Assembly: GCA_036826635.1 (NCBI GenBank)
Contig: DAISVY010000002.1
Location: 1 to 64,000 of the forward strand
Length of the DNA: 64,000 nt
Source of the DNA: DAISVY01 sp036826635
GTDB taxonomy: Bacteria; Zixibacteria; MSB-5A5; GN15; FEB-12
Reading direction: 5' to 3'
This document shows positions 1-8,402 of the stretch, in pieces. The translations under genes and the position numbers were made by a program. Numbering within the stretch: the first letter of the stretch is position 1; each line of letters starts with the position of its first letter. Below the pieces are notes generated by a model, which worked only from the letters and a program-made list of their open reading frames with translations, was not told the DNA's origin and did no database searches.

Positions 1-807
1 GACAAATCGCTGCCATCTATTGCCCTCTCTAAAAATCAGAACCCCGAGTTGGCCCTGAACAGCGCCCTGGACGCAATAGGGGGAATAAAGCGTTTCGTCA
101 AACCGGGCGAGCGTGTCACCATCAAGCCCAATATCGGCTGGGATCGGGCCCCCGAACAAGGCGCCGATACCAACCCGGTACTGGTGGCGACCATGGTTCG
201 ACTGTGTCTTGCGGCCGGAGCAAGCCGGGTAATTGTCTCGGACGTTACCTGCAACGATCCGCGGCGTTGCTTTATCCGTTCCGGGATCAGAAAAGCAGCC
301 GAAGAAGCCGGGGCGGAAGTCATCCTGCCGCGCGATGAGGATTTCATCGACGTCAACCTTAAGGGTGAACTGCTGACCGACTGGCCGGTGCTGAAACATT
401 TCATCGAAACTGACCGCCTGATAAACATGCCCATAGTTAAACAACATTCCCTGTCGCGGTGCACAATCGGCCTGAAGAATCTGTACGGTATCCTTGGCGG
501 ACGTCGTAATCGCCTGCATCAATATATTGACCAGTCGATAGTCGACTTGGCCGCATTCGCGCGGCCGACCCTGACAGTGGTCGACGCCACCCATGTTTTG
601 CATCACGGCGGTCCGCAGGGAGGTTCGCTCGACGCCGTGTCAATCGAGAACTCGGTTATCTGTGCCACCGACCAGGTAGCGGCCGACGCCCGGGGCTGTG
701 AATTTCTCGGTCTGAGACCCGAACGAGTGGAACACATTGTTCTGGCCGAGAAAACCGGACTGGGCAAAATTGACTATCGCAACGTCGGATACAAAGAGAT
801 CGTCTGA
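1..807 (+). CDS. DUF362 domain protein (5' end outside the window)
   Basis: The reading frame is open to the first base, so the start lies upstream and at least 268 residues are visible. The segment around the 'VTIKPNIGWD' motif, the 'PIVKQHSLSRCTIGLKNLYG' block and the late 'VVDATHVLHHGGPQGG' block are typical of DUF362, a family of unknown biochemical function often found beside ferredoxin-like proteins. The stop codon overlaps the start of the next gene (TGATG), so it is probably translationally coupled to the membrane polyferredoxin. A second DUF362 gene lies at 5791-6711, which ties both ends of this locus together. Family assignment is confident; role is unknown. Confidence 0.85.
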   Translation, partial: DKSLPSIALSKNQNPELALNSALDAIGGIKRFVKPGERVTIKPNIGWDRAPEQGADTNPVLVATMVRLCLAAGASRVIVSDVTCNDPRRCFIRSGIRKAAEEAGAEVILPRDEDFIDVNLKGELLTDWPVLKHFIETDRLINMPIVKQHSLSRCTIGLKNLYGILGGRRNRLHQYIDQSIVDLAAFARPTLTVVDATHVLHHGGPQGGSLDAVSIENSVICATDQVAADARGCEFLGLRPERVEHIVLAEKTGLGKIDYRNVGYKEIV

Positions 808-2507
808 TGACTATACGCACGGTCAGGAACCTTCGTCGCATCTCGCAAGTTGTCTTTTTCCTTTTGTTTTTCTGGCTGATTCTCAAGACGACTTTCGAAG
901 TCGACTTTCAGCCCGGCACCATCAAAGAGATCGTCCTCCCCTACCCGGTATCGATAGCCCTTGAGTTCGATCCGTTGGTGACTCTGGCCACGCTTCTTTC
1001 AACCGGATCGATATACCGCGGCCTGCTCTGGTCGCTGGTGATTTTGATTCCGACTATCTTCATGGGCCGTTTCTTCTGTGGCTGGATTTGTCCGCTGGGC
1101 AGCCTCAACCACTGGATATCGGAGATTCCTTCCGAACGTCTCCGCCGCAAAGGCGCGGGCAAAATTGCATCCAATCGCTACAAGAAATACCAGCGCATCA
1201 AGTACTACGTTCTGCTGATATTTGTCGGGGCGTCGTTCGCCGGAACATTACAGACCGGTTTACTCGATCCTCTGCCGCTGCTGGCACGATCAATCGGCAC
1301 GGCCATTCTGCCGCTTCTGCACATCGCCGCCGACAGCACGGTCGGCTGGTTCTGGGGACTGGGTTTCGACCCGCTGGGTTATGTCGTACAGGCCGTTTAC
1401 AATCTGATCGCACCGTTACTGTTGCCGTTTCGCCAGGCGCATTTCCATGCGGTGAGCACAATCGGCCTTTTGTTTTTGCTAATCCTTCTGCTAAACCGTC
1501 TATTCACGCGCTTCTGGTGTCGGGGTATATGCCCGCTGGGGGCGTTGCTTGGACTGTTTTCGCGTTTCGCGATATTCGGCCTGGAGAAAAACAAAAAAGC
1601 ATGTATGCATTGTCAGATGTGCGTTCTTTCCTGTCAGGGAGCGGATAACCCCGACGTGGGCTCGCGCTGGCGGCAGACCGAATGTCATCTCTGCCTCAAC
1701 TGTCAGGCATCGTGTCCGTCGGGAGCGCTCAAGTTCAAGTTTTTCCCCAACCGTTCGGGCACTCGGGAAAACCCGGCTCCGACACAGAAAGTGGACATCA
1801 CTCGCCGCAAAGTGGCCGCGTCGGTGCTCGGCGGGATGGCCCTGCTTCCGCTGCTGCGCTCCGGGGATACTTTCGCGGTCAACGCCAACCCAAGGCTGAT
1901 CCGTCCCCCCGGTTCGGTGGCCGAAGATGATTTTCTGGCCCGCTGTATTCGTTGTGGACAGTGCATGCGGGTCTGCCCTAACAACGCCCTGCACCCCACT
2001 TTGCTGGAGTCGGGCCTCGAAGGTATCTGGACACCGATACTGATCGCCAAAATCGGCTATTGCGAGCCGACCTGTACCCTGTGCACGCAGGTGTGCCCCA
2101 CGGGGGCTATCGGCAAACTGACCCTCAAACAAAAAGTGGGTGACAACGAAACCCCTCCAAACAGGATCGGTACGGCCTTCGTTGACCATAATCGTTGTCT
2201 TCCCTGGGCTATGGCCACGCCGTGTATCGTGTGCGAAGAATGGTGCCCGACCTCACCCAAGGCCGTCTATCTCGAAGAGACTACGGTTTACAATCGCGAA
2301 GGGAAAGCGGTGCAGGTAAAACGGCCGCACATTGATCCCGATCTGTGTACCGGTTGCGGGGCCTGCGAGTACGCCTGCCCGGTCAATGATCAACGGGCGA
2401 TTCATATCACGTCGGTCGGAGAATCCCGCTCGCCCGAAAACCAGGTACTGCTGGAAAGAGAACGAAAACACCCCGGCCGGGCCGCCGCCGAGGCCGCTTC
2501 ATCTTAG
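807..2507 (+). CDS. NapH/NapG-like membrane polyferredoxin
   Basis: This 566-residue protein has an N-terminal NapH/MauN-type membrane part with several spans (about residues 12-30, 70-90, 133-150, 195-230). It carries two copies of the family motif, 'FCGWICPLG' (90-98) and 'CRGICPLG' (238-245). Cysteine-rich 4Fe-4S clusters follow at about 266-276 and 293-303. A twin-arginine stretch 'TRRKVAASVLGG' and a hydrophobic segment (332-350) then lead into a second ferredoxin part with clusters at 380-390, 419-430, 473-480 and 514-524. This resembles a NapH followed by a NapG-type periplasmic ferredoxin in one chain. It probably moves electrons from the quinone pool to an extracytoplasmic acceptor. 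The neighbouring radical SAM enzyme is a possible acceptor, which is an inference. Confidence 0.85.
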   Translation: MTIRTVRNLRRISQVVFFLLFFWLILKTTFEVDFQPGTIKEIVLPYPVSIALEFDPLVTLATLLSTGSIYRGLLWSLVILIPTIFMGRFFCGWICPLGSLNHWISEIPSERLRRKGAGKIASNRYKKYQRIKYYVLLIFVGASFAGTLQTGLLDPLPLLARSIGTAILPLLHIAADSTVGWFWGLGFDPLGYVVQAVYNLIAPLLLPFRQAHFHAVSTIGLLFLLILLLNRLFTRFWCRGICPLGALLGLFSRFAIFGLEKNKKACMHCQMCVLSCQGADNPDVGSRWRQTECHLCLNCQASCPSGALKFKFFPNRSGTRENPAPTQKVDITRRKVAASVLGGMALLPLLRSGDTFAVNANPRLIRPPGSVAEDDFLARCIRCGQCMRVCPNNALHPTLLESGLEGIWTPILIAKIGYCEPTCTLCTQVCPTGAIGKLTLKQKVGDNETPPNRIGTAFVDHNRCLPWAMATPCIVCEEWCPTSPKAVYLEETTVYNREGKAVQVKRPHIDPDLCTGCGACEYACPVNDQRAIHITSVGESRSPENQVLLERERKHPGRAAAEAASS

Positions 2508-4651
2508 AATCCTTCCCCCGATACCAAGCTTCCCAGTAACGCCACGCCCAGAAGAATCATAATCGATATCAACAACCAGGGCAACCCCAGGACGGGCAAA
2601 AGAACCGTGGTGGCGATCAGCGCCCCAAGCGACGATCCGATCAATTCACCGGCGTATCCGGCGCCCCGATTGGTTATCGCGCCCCGGTGATAGTACCGCT
2701 CAGTCGCGGCCACGAACAGGCTGCCGGTGGCCACCGCCACGGTGAACAGGAACAGCGCATGGTAATACAAAAGAAGAGTCGGATGTACCTGATCATAAGT
2801 TATCAGAAACAACGCTGCGGCTACCAGTAACATCAACACGGAATGGCTACCGAAATTGCGCCGCGCCAGGTGATAGGTATAATATGTCCCCACGGCCAGA
2901 CCCAGCATGAAGGCACCGATCAGGGCGGCCATCTCGGAATAGAGCGTTCCGGCCGATGATTGATAGACATAGAATGAAATCAACTCAAGCGACAGAGAAA
3001 CAAACCCGGCCACAAAATATAAAAACAGCCCGAACCGATTGGAGCGTTTGTCCCCGAGAGCCGTCGTCAGCCAAAACAAAAGCACCAGCACGGGGATAAT
3101 CAGTAACCATGCCGGTTGCCCCAGAACAAACCAGAGCAGGGTCCGGTCGGCGGCATTGGTCTTGGCCCTGTATCCCGCCTGACAATACGGCAACCATGGT
3201 TGTGCGACGCTGTTCCGACGAGTCCCCGGCCGCACCGCATCGCGCAAACGGGTTGTTTTGAAATCACTCAGGCGGTCTCCCAGATAATTTTCACTGACGT
3301 ACTGCGGCCGACAGGCGAGCCCCGACAACCTTTCAATAACGGAATCAACCGGAAGGTCCAATTCGGTTTCGCTCGAGGCCAGAAAGACCGTCGTATTGCC
3401 CGGCCAGACAGTCACGTGACGGAACACATCCCGCAGCCCCCCGCAGAGCACCGATAACGGGGCGCGCGCTTCAGTGGTGATATACCGGTCGGTATCATAA
3501 TGCGTCGGCAGACACAAAATACCTCCCGGGTTCAAATGCTCTTTGACCATGCAGAGAAATTCGGCCGTGACCAACCGACTCGTTTTGTAACTGTCGAATT
3601 CTCCCGCGGCGATAATCACGATATCGAACTCCGAGCCCATTCCCGGCCCGCGCAAATATGTCACCGGGTCTTCCTGAACAAGCATTCCCGCAGGCTCCCC
3701 CGGCAATACGTCGCTTATTTCCCAACTCAGCCGCTCACGCGGATCAACGGAAGTAAGAGATAACCCCGGAAGGCTTTGGCCAAGACGAGCTACGCCGAAT
3801 TCCGAGCGTCCGATCAAAAGAACCCGCGACGCCTCCGGGCAATAAGCTAAAGCCGGCAGCAGAAGATTCTCGGCCGTTTCGATATCGGGACAAGTCGCTT
3901 CAACGTTGTTATCCGTCAGAAGCACATAGCTGTCGTCTCTGGACAAAATCGCCTGATGACCGTAGTGAGTATCGAAAGAACGCTCGACCCGGTACGAGCG
4001 ATATTTTATTTCATCCAGCAGAACGTCCAATCGAGGGGTCAGCCAGACCACCGCGACGACCGCAACGATGTACACCGACAGAATCGGAACAATCGACTGA
4101 TAACCACGCTCGCGAGAGGCCAGCCCGTAAGCACCGGGCAGAAGGATCGCCAGCAGGAGCGATGTGCCCAGGGTCGACAAAAAACCACCGACCACAACCG
4201 CCAGCAACAAACCGATCACGAAAGCACCCACGCCCTCATAGAAATAGACACGGACTATCGACTCCCGCGCTCCGAGACCACGACGGGAAAGAGAGGAAAA
4301 CATCCAGCCGGAGACAATCGCGACCGGAAGCATTATTGCGATTGATATCAGCGCGGCGACAGTGAACGGGATCATTTCCCCCACGACATCCGTCACCAGC
4401 ACAGGTGACAAACGCGCGAGCACAACACTCACCGGCACCAGCAGCGCCCCCGGAATCAACAGGCGACAGAAACCGATGTTTTCTTTGTATCGCCCGCCGA
4501 GAAACGCCCCCAGAGCCACCCAGATCAACCAGCCAAACAGGGCCGTGCCAATAAACAATTCGTCACCGTTGAGGGATGATACCAGCTCTCTTAACAGCAG
4601 TACCTGCCCCCCGGTAGCGTAACAACCAAGGAGGAATGCTTTGCGATTCAT
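2504..4651 (-). CDS. Multi-span membrane protein with spermidine-synthase-like domain
   Basis: The protein has 715 residues. About seven hydrophobic segments lie in the first 210 residues and another five or six after residue 500. Between them is a soluble Rossmann-type methyltransferase/spermidine-synthase-like domain ('FDTHYGHQAILSRDDSYVLLTDN', 'RVLLIGRSEFGVARLGQSLP', 'FDIVIIAAGEFDSYKTSRL'). This layout matches the fused MFS/spermidine synthase family, whose substrates are mostly unknown. The motif positions normally used for polyamine binding look degenerate, so I do not claim spermidine synthesis. The start directly abuts the stop of amrS (4652), and the 3' end overlaps the convergent polyferredoxin gene by 4 bp. 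It is probably the third gene of the DUF362-amrS transcript. Confidence 0.75.
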   Translation of the reverse strand: MNRKAFLLGCYATGGQVLLLRELVSSLNGDELFIGTALFGWLIWVALGAFLGGRYKENIGFCRLLIPGALLVPVSVVLARLSPVLVTDVVGEMIPFTVAALISIAIMLPVAIVSGWMFSSLSRRGLGARESIVRVYFYEGVGAFVIGLLLAVVVGGFLSTLGTSLLLAILLPGAYGLASRERGYQSIVPILSVYIVAVVAVVWLTPRLDVLLDEIKYRSYRVERSFDTHYGHQAILSRDDSYVLLTDNNVEATCPDIETAENLLLPALAYCPEASRVLLIGRSEFGVARLGQSLPGLSLTSVDPRERLSWEISDVLPGEPAGMLVQEDPVTYLRGPGMGSEFDIVIIAAGEFDSYKTSRLVTAEFLCMVKEHLNPGGILCLPTHYDTDRYITTEARAPLSVLCGGLRDVFRHVTVWPGNTTVFLASSETELDLPVDSVIERLSGLACRPQYVSENYLGDRLSDFKTTRLRDAVRPGTRRNSVAQPWLPYCQAGYRAKTNAADRTLLWFVLGQPAWLLIIPVLVLLFWLTTALGDKRSNRFGLFLYFVAGFVSLSLELISFYVYQSSAGTLYSEMAALIGAFMLGLAVGTYYTYHLARRNFGSHSVLMLLVAAALFLITYDQVHPTLLLYYHALFLFTVAVATGSLFVAATERYYHRGAITNRGAGYAGELIGSSLGALIATTVLLPVLGLPWLLISIMILLGVALLGSLVSGEGF

Positions 4652-5791
4652 TTAGAACACACCGGGAATATCCCGGCCACAATATGGACATTTACCGCCA
4701 TTCAGGGCGTTTTCCGTAATGCGATAGCCGCGCCGTCCTATCAACACCTTGCCGCAACCGGGGCAATATGTAGATTCGGCCTTGTGACCCGGGATATTGC
4801 CGAGATAGACATACTCCAGACCCTCGGCACAACTGATTTCATAAGCCGTTTCAAGAGTCTTTTCCGGAGTAGGCGGAAGGTTCTTAAGCAAATACTGCGG
4901 ATAAAACCGCGAAAAATGCACCGGCACCTCTGCGCCCAGATTCGTTTTGATCCATCGGGCCAATTCCCTGAACTCCGCTTCCGTGTCGTTAAGAGTCGGC
5001 ACTACCAGATAAACGATCTCCAGCCACACCCCGGCCTGTTTGATCTGCACCAGACTATCAAGCACCGGTTTCAGTTCACCACCGACAATATCCCGATAGT
5101 AATCTTCGCGTATCGACTTGAGATCGATCTTAACGGCATCGAGATGAGTCAGCAAATCAGCCAGTGGTTTCTTTTCGATATATCCCCCCGTAATCATAAC
5201 CGACTTGACCGAGCGCTCATGGCCCGCTTTGGCCGTGTCGTACATATACTCGTAAAAAACGACCGGCTCGGAATAGGTATAAGCAATTGTCGGGATATTA
5301 CGAGTGGCACATATCTCCACCAGGTCTTTCGGCGACAGGTCGTAATTGTCGGTGTTCTCCGGGCGTACCTGCGATATTTCCCAGTTCTGGCAGAACTTGC
5401 AGTTGACATTACACCCGGCCGTGGCCAGCGACAGGGCGCTGGTACCGGGATAGAAATGAAACAACGGCTTCTTTTCGATAGGGTCGACATTCAACGCACA
5501 CGGGCGACCGTAGACCAGCGTGCAATAGACATCGCCATGATTTTCCCGCACTCCGCAATAGCCACGCTCGAGATCCGTTACCCGACAGTGGCGCGGACAA
5601 AGCCCGCATTCGATACCGCCTCCCTCGAGCTTCTTGTAATATCTTGCCTCGACATCCGAAAGCTTTTGGGTCAAATCAAAGGCACAGACATTCTGGATTC
5701 CCCCCAGAAAATCCGGAAATAAACCGGTCTGCGGCAAAGCGCCGGCCAGTGCCCCACAGCCAAGACAGCGAAGAAACGTGCGGCGTTCCAT
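4652..5791 (-). CDS. amrS: AmmeMemoRadiSam system radical SAM enzyme AmrS, with Tat-like leader
   Basis: AmrS-type radical SAM protein of 379 residues related to pyruvate formate-lyase activating enzymes. The 4Fe-4S triad is C127-x3-C131-x2-C134 ('AGCNVNCKFCQNWEIS'). An upstream cysteine group (C62, C65, C69, C79) and a C-terminal zinc-ribbon-like group ('CPGCGKVL' and 'CPYCGRDIPG') are also present. The N-terminus begins 'MERRTFLRCLGCGALAGALP', which fits a twin-arginine export signal, unusual for a radical SAM enzyme. Its start overlaps the DUF362 stop by one base (TGATG). The reaction of this family is unknown; it is named for co-occurrence with MEMO (AmrB) and AMMECR1 (AmrA), which are fused in the divergent gene at 6801. 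Confidence 0.9.
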   Translation of the reverse strand: MERRTFLRCLGCGALAGALPQTGLFPDFLGGIQNVCAFDLTQKLSDVEARYYKKLEGGGIECGLCPRHCRVTDLERGYCGVRENHGDVYCTLVYGRPCALNVDPIEKKPLFHFYPGTSALSLATAGCNVNCKFCQNWEISQVRPENTDNYDLSPKDLVEICATRNIPTIAYTYSEPVVFYEYMYDTAKAGHERSVKSVMITGGYIEKKPLADLLTHLDAVKIDLKSIREDYYRDIVGGELKPVLDSLVQIKQAGVWLEIVYLVVPTLNDTEAEFRELARWIKTNLGAEVPVHFSRFYPQYLLKNLPPTPEKTLETAYEISCAEGLEYVYLGNIPGHKAESTYCPGCGKVLIGRRGYRITENALNGGKCPYCGRDIPGVF

Positions 5792-6711
5792 CAGAATAAC
5801 TCCCCGGCAGTGTGCGAACCGTCGGCGTTCACCGTCACCACCTTCAGGTCAATCTGTTTCATATCGGCCGTCCCCAGACCGATCTGCTGAGCCGTCTCAA
5901 GGTACTTCACCGGCCGCCCGACTTCCTTCAGCGACGGTTGTCCGTTGTCCGCCCGAAGGCGTTCCAGCACGGCCAGCCCGACCCGGTCCACGGCCACCGG
6001 ATCATCGGATATCAACACGCCGTTGTATTCGGCCACATAATCCGGCACATACCCCGGCCCGCCGTGATACTGAACGCGCACCGCATCGAGAATGATCAAT
6101 CGAGTCTTTGATCGCACAGGGTCGAGATTCGATACGTGAGCGCAAAAGGGATTGCAACTGTCGCCATGGTACTTGTTGGGGTTATGAACCGCACCGTACA
6201 TGTTTTTCATTCCCGCCGACATACCGGCGATGGAATGATCCTTGAGCACCGGCAGGTTGACGTTATAATCGACCAGGTCGGTAAGTATGCGCGTAACTAA
6301 AGAATTGACCTCGCCGGAAGTATAAAATTGCCGACTGTAACCCAGACCGTTGGCATCACTTCCCATACATCGCCGCCCGCGGGTCCCGGCATTCAGCACG
6401 TAACCGGCCCGGGCCAGCTCGCCACTGCTTCTTTCCCAGATAACGAGATCGTTTTCGTCGAATCCGGCTTCCACGAGCATATCGCACAACGCCGTGGCCA
6501 GAGCCGGTGGCGTGGAGTTATACTTACCCGCCAGACAGTTGGGCTTGATACCGATAACCCCGGAGGGCAAATACCGACGGATCGCATCACGCGGCCGTTC
6601 GGCCCCGGAGAGCAGAAGCAGACCAGACGAAAGCAATCGTCGGTAGATGTCGGTCGAAAGCCCCGTTTGGTTCCGTTTTTCATTGTACTTGACCACGACG
6701 ACTCGACTCAT
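5791..6711 (-). CDS. DUF362 domain protein
   Basis: This is a second DUF362 protein, 306 residues and complete. Family landmarks are 'SGVIGIKPNCLAGKYNSTPP', 'NVNLPVLKDHSIAGMSAGMKNMYG' and 'LDAVRVQYHGGPGYVP'. It opens the minus-strand transcript DUF362-amrS-spermidine-synthase-like. It lies back to back with the AmrBA fusion gene across only 89 bp. No Shine-Dalgarno sequence is visible before its ATG, and the best promoter match would start transcription almost at the start codon, so a leaderless message is possible. No signal peptide was seen. Function is unknown. Confidence 0.85.
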   Translation of the reverse strand: MSRVVVVKYNEKRNQTGLSTDIYRRLLSSGLLLLSGAERPRDAIRRYLPSGVIGIKPNCLAGKYNSTPPALATALCDMLVEAGFDENDLVIWERSSGELARAGYVLNAGTRGRRCMGSDANGLGYSRQFYTSGEVNSLVTRILTDLVDYNVNLPVLKDHSIAGMSAGMKNMYGAVHNPNKYHGDSCNPFCAHVSNLDPVRSKTRLIILDAVRVQYHGGPGYVPDYVAEYNGVLISDDPVAVDRVGLAVLERLRADNGQPSLKEVGRPVKYLETAQQIGLGTADMKQIDLKVVTVNADGSHTAGELF

Positions 6712-6717
6712 ATACTA

Positions 6718-6746
6718 AGAATATGGCATTTCGATAATAAGGACAA
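6718..6746 (-). promoter_or_regulatory. Putative sigma70-type promoter of the DUF362-amrS operon
   Basis: On the minus strand, TTGTCC (6741-6746) and TATTCT (6718-6723) are separated by 17 bp. The predicted transcript start is near 6711, the first base of the ATG, which would give a leaderless message. This is pattern matching only. Confidence 0.35.
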
Positions 6747-6751
6747 CGGTT

Positions 6752-6781
6752 TTGAATTACGAACCCGTGCGGTTCCATAAA
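6752..6781 (+). promoter_or_regulatory. Putative promoter of the AmrB-AmrA fusion gene
   Basis: On the plus strand, TTGAAT (6752-6757) and CATAAA (6776-6781) are 18 bp apart and 20 bp upstream of the start codon. The match is weak. It fits the divergent arrangement with the DUF362 gene. Confidence 0.3.
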
Positions 6782-6800
6782 GTGGGAGAGAAAAACCAAT

Positions 6801-8303
6801 ATGCGTAAGATATGGTTCGCGGCCAGTTTGATTCTCCCGCTCCTGTTTGCCTTCGGCATGGCAGCGGAAATCGAACGCCCTCCGGCCGTGGCCGGGCAGT
6901 TCTACCCCGCCGACAGCGCCGAACTGGCCCAAATGGTCAGCGGGCATCTTAATGCGGTCGAACAATTACCAACCATTAACGGCCGTCTGGTGGCGTTGAT
7001 CGTACCACACGCCGGACTCGTATACTCCGGTCAGATCGCAGCCTATGGCTACAAGCTGCTCAAAAACAGGGGAATTAACCGAGTAATCATGTGTGGTCCC
7101 TCGCACCGACTGCGTTTCGACGGGATATCAGTGTACGGTCCCGACGTCGTCTGGCGCACGCCTTTAGGCCGGGTTCATTGCAACAACGAGCTTTGTCGGC
7201 AACTTCTGCAGGCCGACCAACGGATGATCGTTCTTAAAGAAGGGCACTCACGCGAACACTGTCTGGAGGTCCAGTTGCCGTATTTGCAAACCGTGCTTGG
7301 TGATTTCCAGATAGCCCCGCTGTCGATAGGCGTCCAGGATGAAGCAACAATCGAAATGCTGGCCAAAGCTCTGGCGGAAGCGGCTGTCTCTGAAAATACG
7401 CTGCTTATCGCTTCTACCGACTGGCAACACTATCGTCCCGCTTCACAGGGCCGGGTTATGGATTCGCTCGGCATGGTTTGTCTCAAGCAGTTCGACCCCG
7501 ACCGGTTGGACAACCTGCTGCGGAGCGGCAAAGTGGAAATGTGCGGCGGTGCGGGGGTGGTGGCGGTAATGAAAGCCGCCCGAAAGCTGGGAGCCGACAG
7601 CGTGAAGATACTGCGCTACGGTGATTCCGGCGATATCTCCGGCGACAAAAGCTCCGTTGTCAGTTACGTGGCGGCGGCGATATACGAATCAACCTCCTCG
7701 GCCCCCGATTCCTCCGAGGACCGCGGGGCATCATCTACGAGAGTACCCATGTCTGATGAGTCTTACCTGACCGAGGCCGACCGGGCGACACTGCTCAAAC
7801 TGGCCCGGACAACTCTGGAGAATTACCTGCGCGGCACGGCGCTGCCGGATTTCAAAGCCGAAGGCGTGCTGGCAAAACCGGGAGCGGCTTTTGTCACGCT
7901 GGAAAAACACGGGCAACTCCGCGGTTGCATCGGTTACACCAGCGCCATCTACCCGCTTTACCAGACCGTATCGCAATGCGCAATAAAAGCCGCGGTGGAA
8001 GACAATCGTTTTCCCCCGGTGAAATCTGCCGAACTGGCCGATTTACACATCGAGATCTCCGTCCTCACTCCGCTTCAACCCGTCACTTCTCTTGACGAAA
8101 TAGAGGTCGGCCGCGACGGTCTGATGATTACCCTGGGACACAACCGGGGCCTATTGTTGCCGCAGGTGGCTACCGACTACGGCTGGGACCGGGAAGAGTT
8201 TCTCAAAAACACCTGTCGCAAAGCGGGCCTGCCCAATGACGCTTATCTTTCCTCTCACGCCCGCATAGAGCGCTTTCAGGCGATAGTGTTCGGAGAAGAG
8301 TAG
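6801..8303 (+). CDS. AmrB-AmrA (MEMO-AMMECR1) fusion protein with signal peptide
   Basis: The protein has 500 residues. A hydrophobic leader (about 1-22) precedes a MEMO/AmrB domain (about 27-290) with 'AGQFYPAD', 'VPHAGLVYSG', 'GPSHRLRFDG', 'EHCLEVQLPYL', 'STDWQHY' and 'MCGGAGVVA', which cover the conserved His/Cys/Tyr metal-site region. After a serine-rich linker comes an AMMECR1/AmrA domain (about 318-500) with the family motif 'LRGCIGY' and 'DNRFPPV'. In many organisms these are two separate genes next to amrS. The predicted leader suggests the fusion acts outside the cytoplasm, in keeping with the Tat-like leader on AmrS. A GGGAG ribosome site precedes the ATG. Molecular function is unknown. 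Confidence 0.9.
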   Translation: MRKIWFAASLILPLLFAFGMAAEIERPPAVAGQFYPADSAELAQMVSGHLNAVEQLPTINGRLVALIVPHAGLVYSGQIAAYGYKLLKNRGINRVIMCGPSHRLRFDGISVYGPDVVWRTPLGRVHCNNELCRQLLQADQRMIVLKEGHSREHCLEVQLPYLQTVLGDFQIAPLSIGVQDEATIEMLAKALAEAAVSENTLLIASTDWQHYRPASQGRVMDSLGMVCLKQFDPDRLDNLLRSGKVEMCGGAGVVAVMKAARKLGADSVKILRYGDSGDISGDKSSVVSYVAAAIYESTSSAPDSSEDRGASSTRVPMSDESYLTEADRATLLKLARTTLENYLRGTALPDFKAEGVLAKPGAAFVTLEKHGQLRGCIGYTSAIYPLYQTVSQCAIKAAVEDNRFPPVKSAELADLHIEISVLTPLQPVTSLDEIEVGRDGLMITLGHNRGLLLPQVATDYGWDREEFLKNTCRKAGLPNDAYLSSHARIERFQAIVFGEE

Positions 8304-8333
8304 CGCACATCGGTTTCCATCGAAAATAAAGAA

Positions 8334-8368
8334 CGCCCGGACGGGGACTATCAATCTCCATCCGGGCG
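8334..8368. terminator. Hairpin between convergent genes
   Basis: Inverted repeat CGCCCGGA (8334-8341) and TCCGGGCG (8361-8368), with further partial pairing of GGGGA and TCTCC inside the loop. It lies between the convergent stops at 8303 and 8403 and could serve both genes. There is no strong T run on either side. Confidence 0.5.
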
Positions 8369-8402
8369 ATAATTTCAGAACATGCCTGAAGCGGCACGAA
8401 CC

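Noticed and set aside
2504..4651. Calling the membrane protein a spermidine synthase
   Set aside because: Only the fold-level pattern is visible, and the expected polyamine-site residues are not clear.
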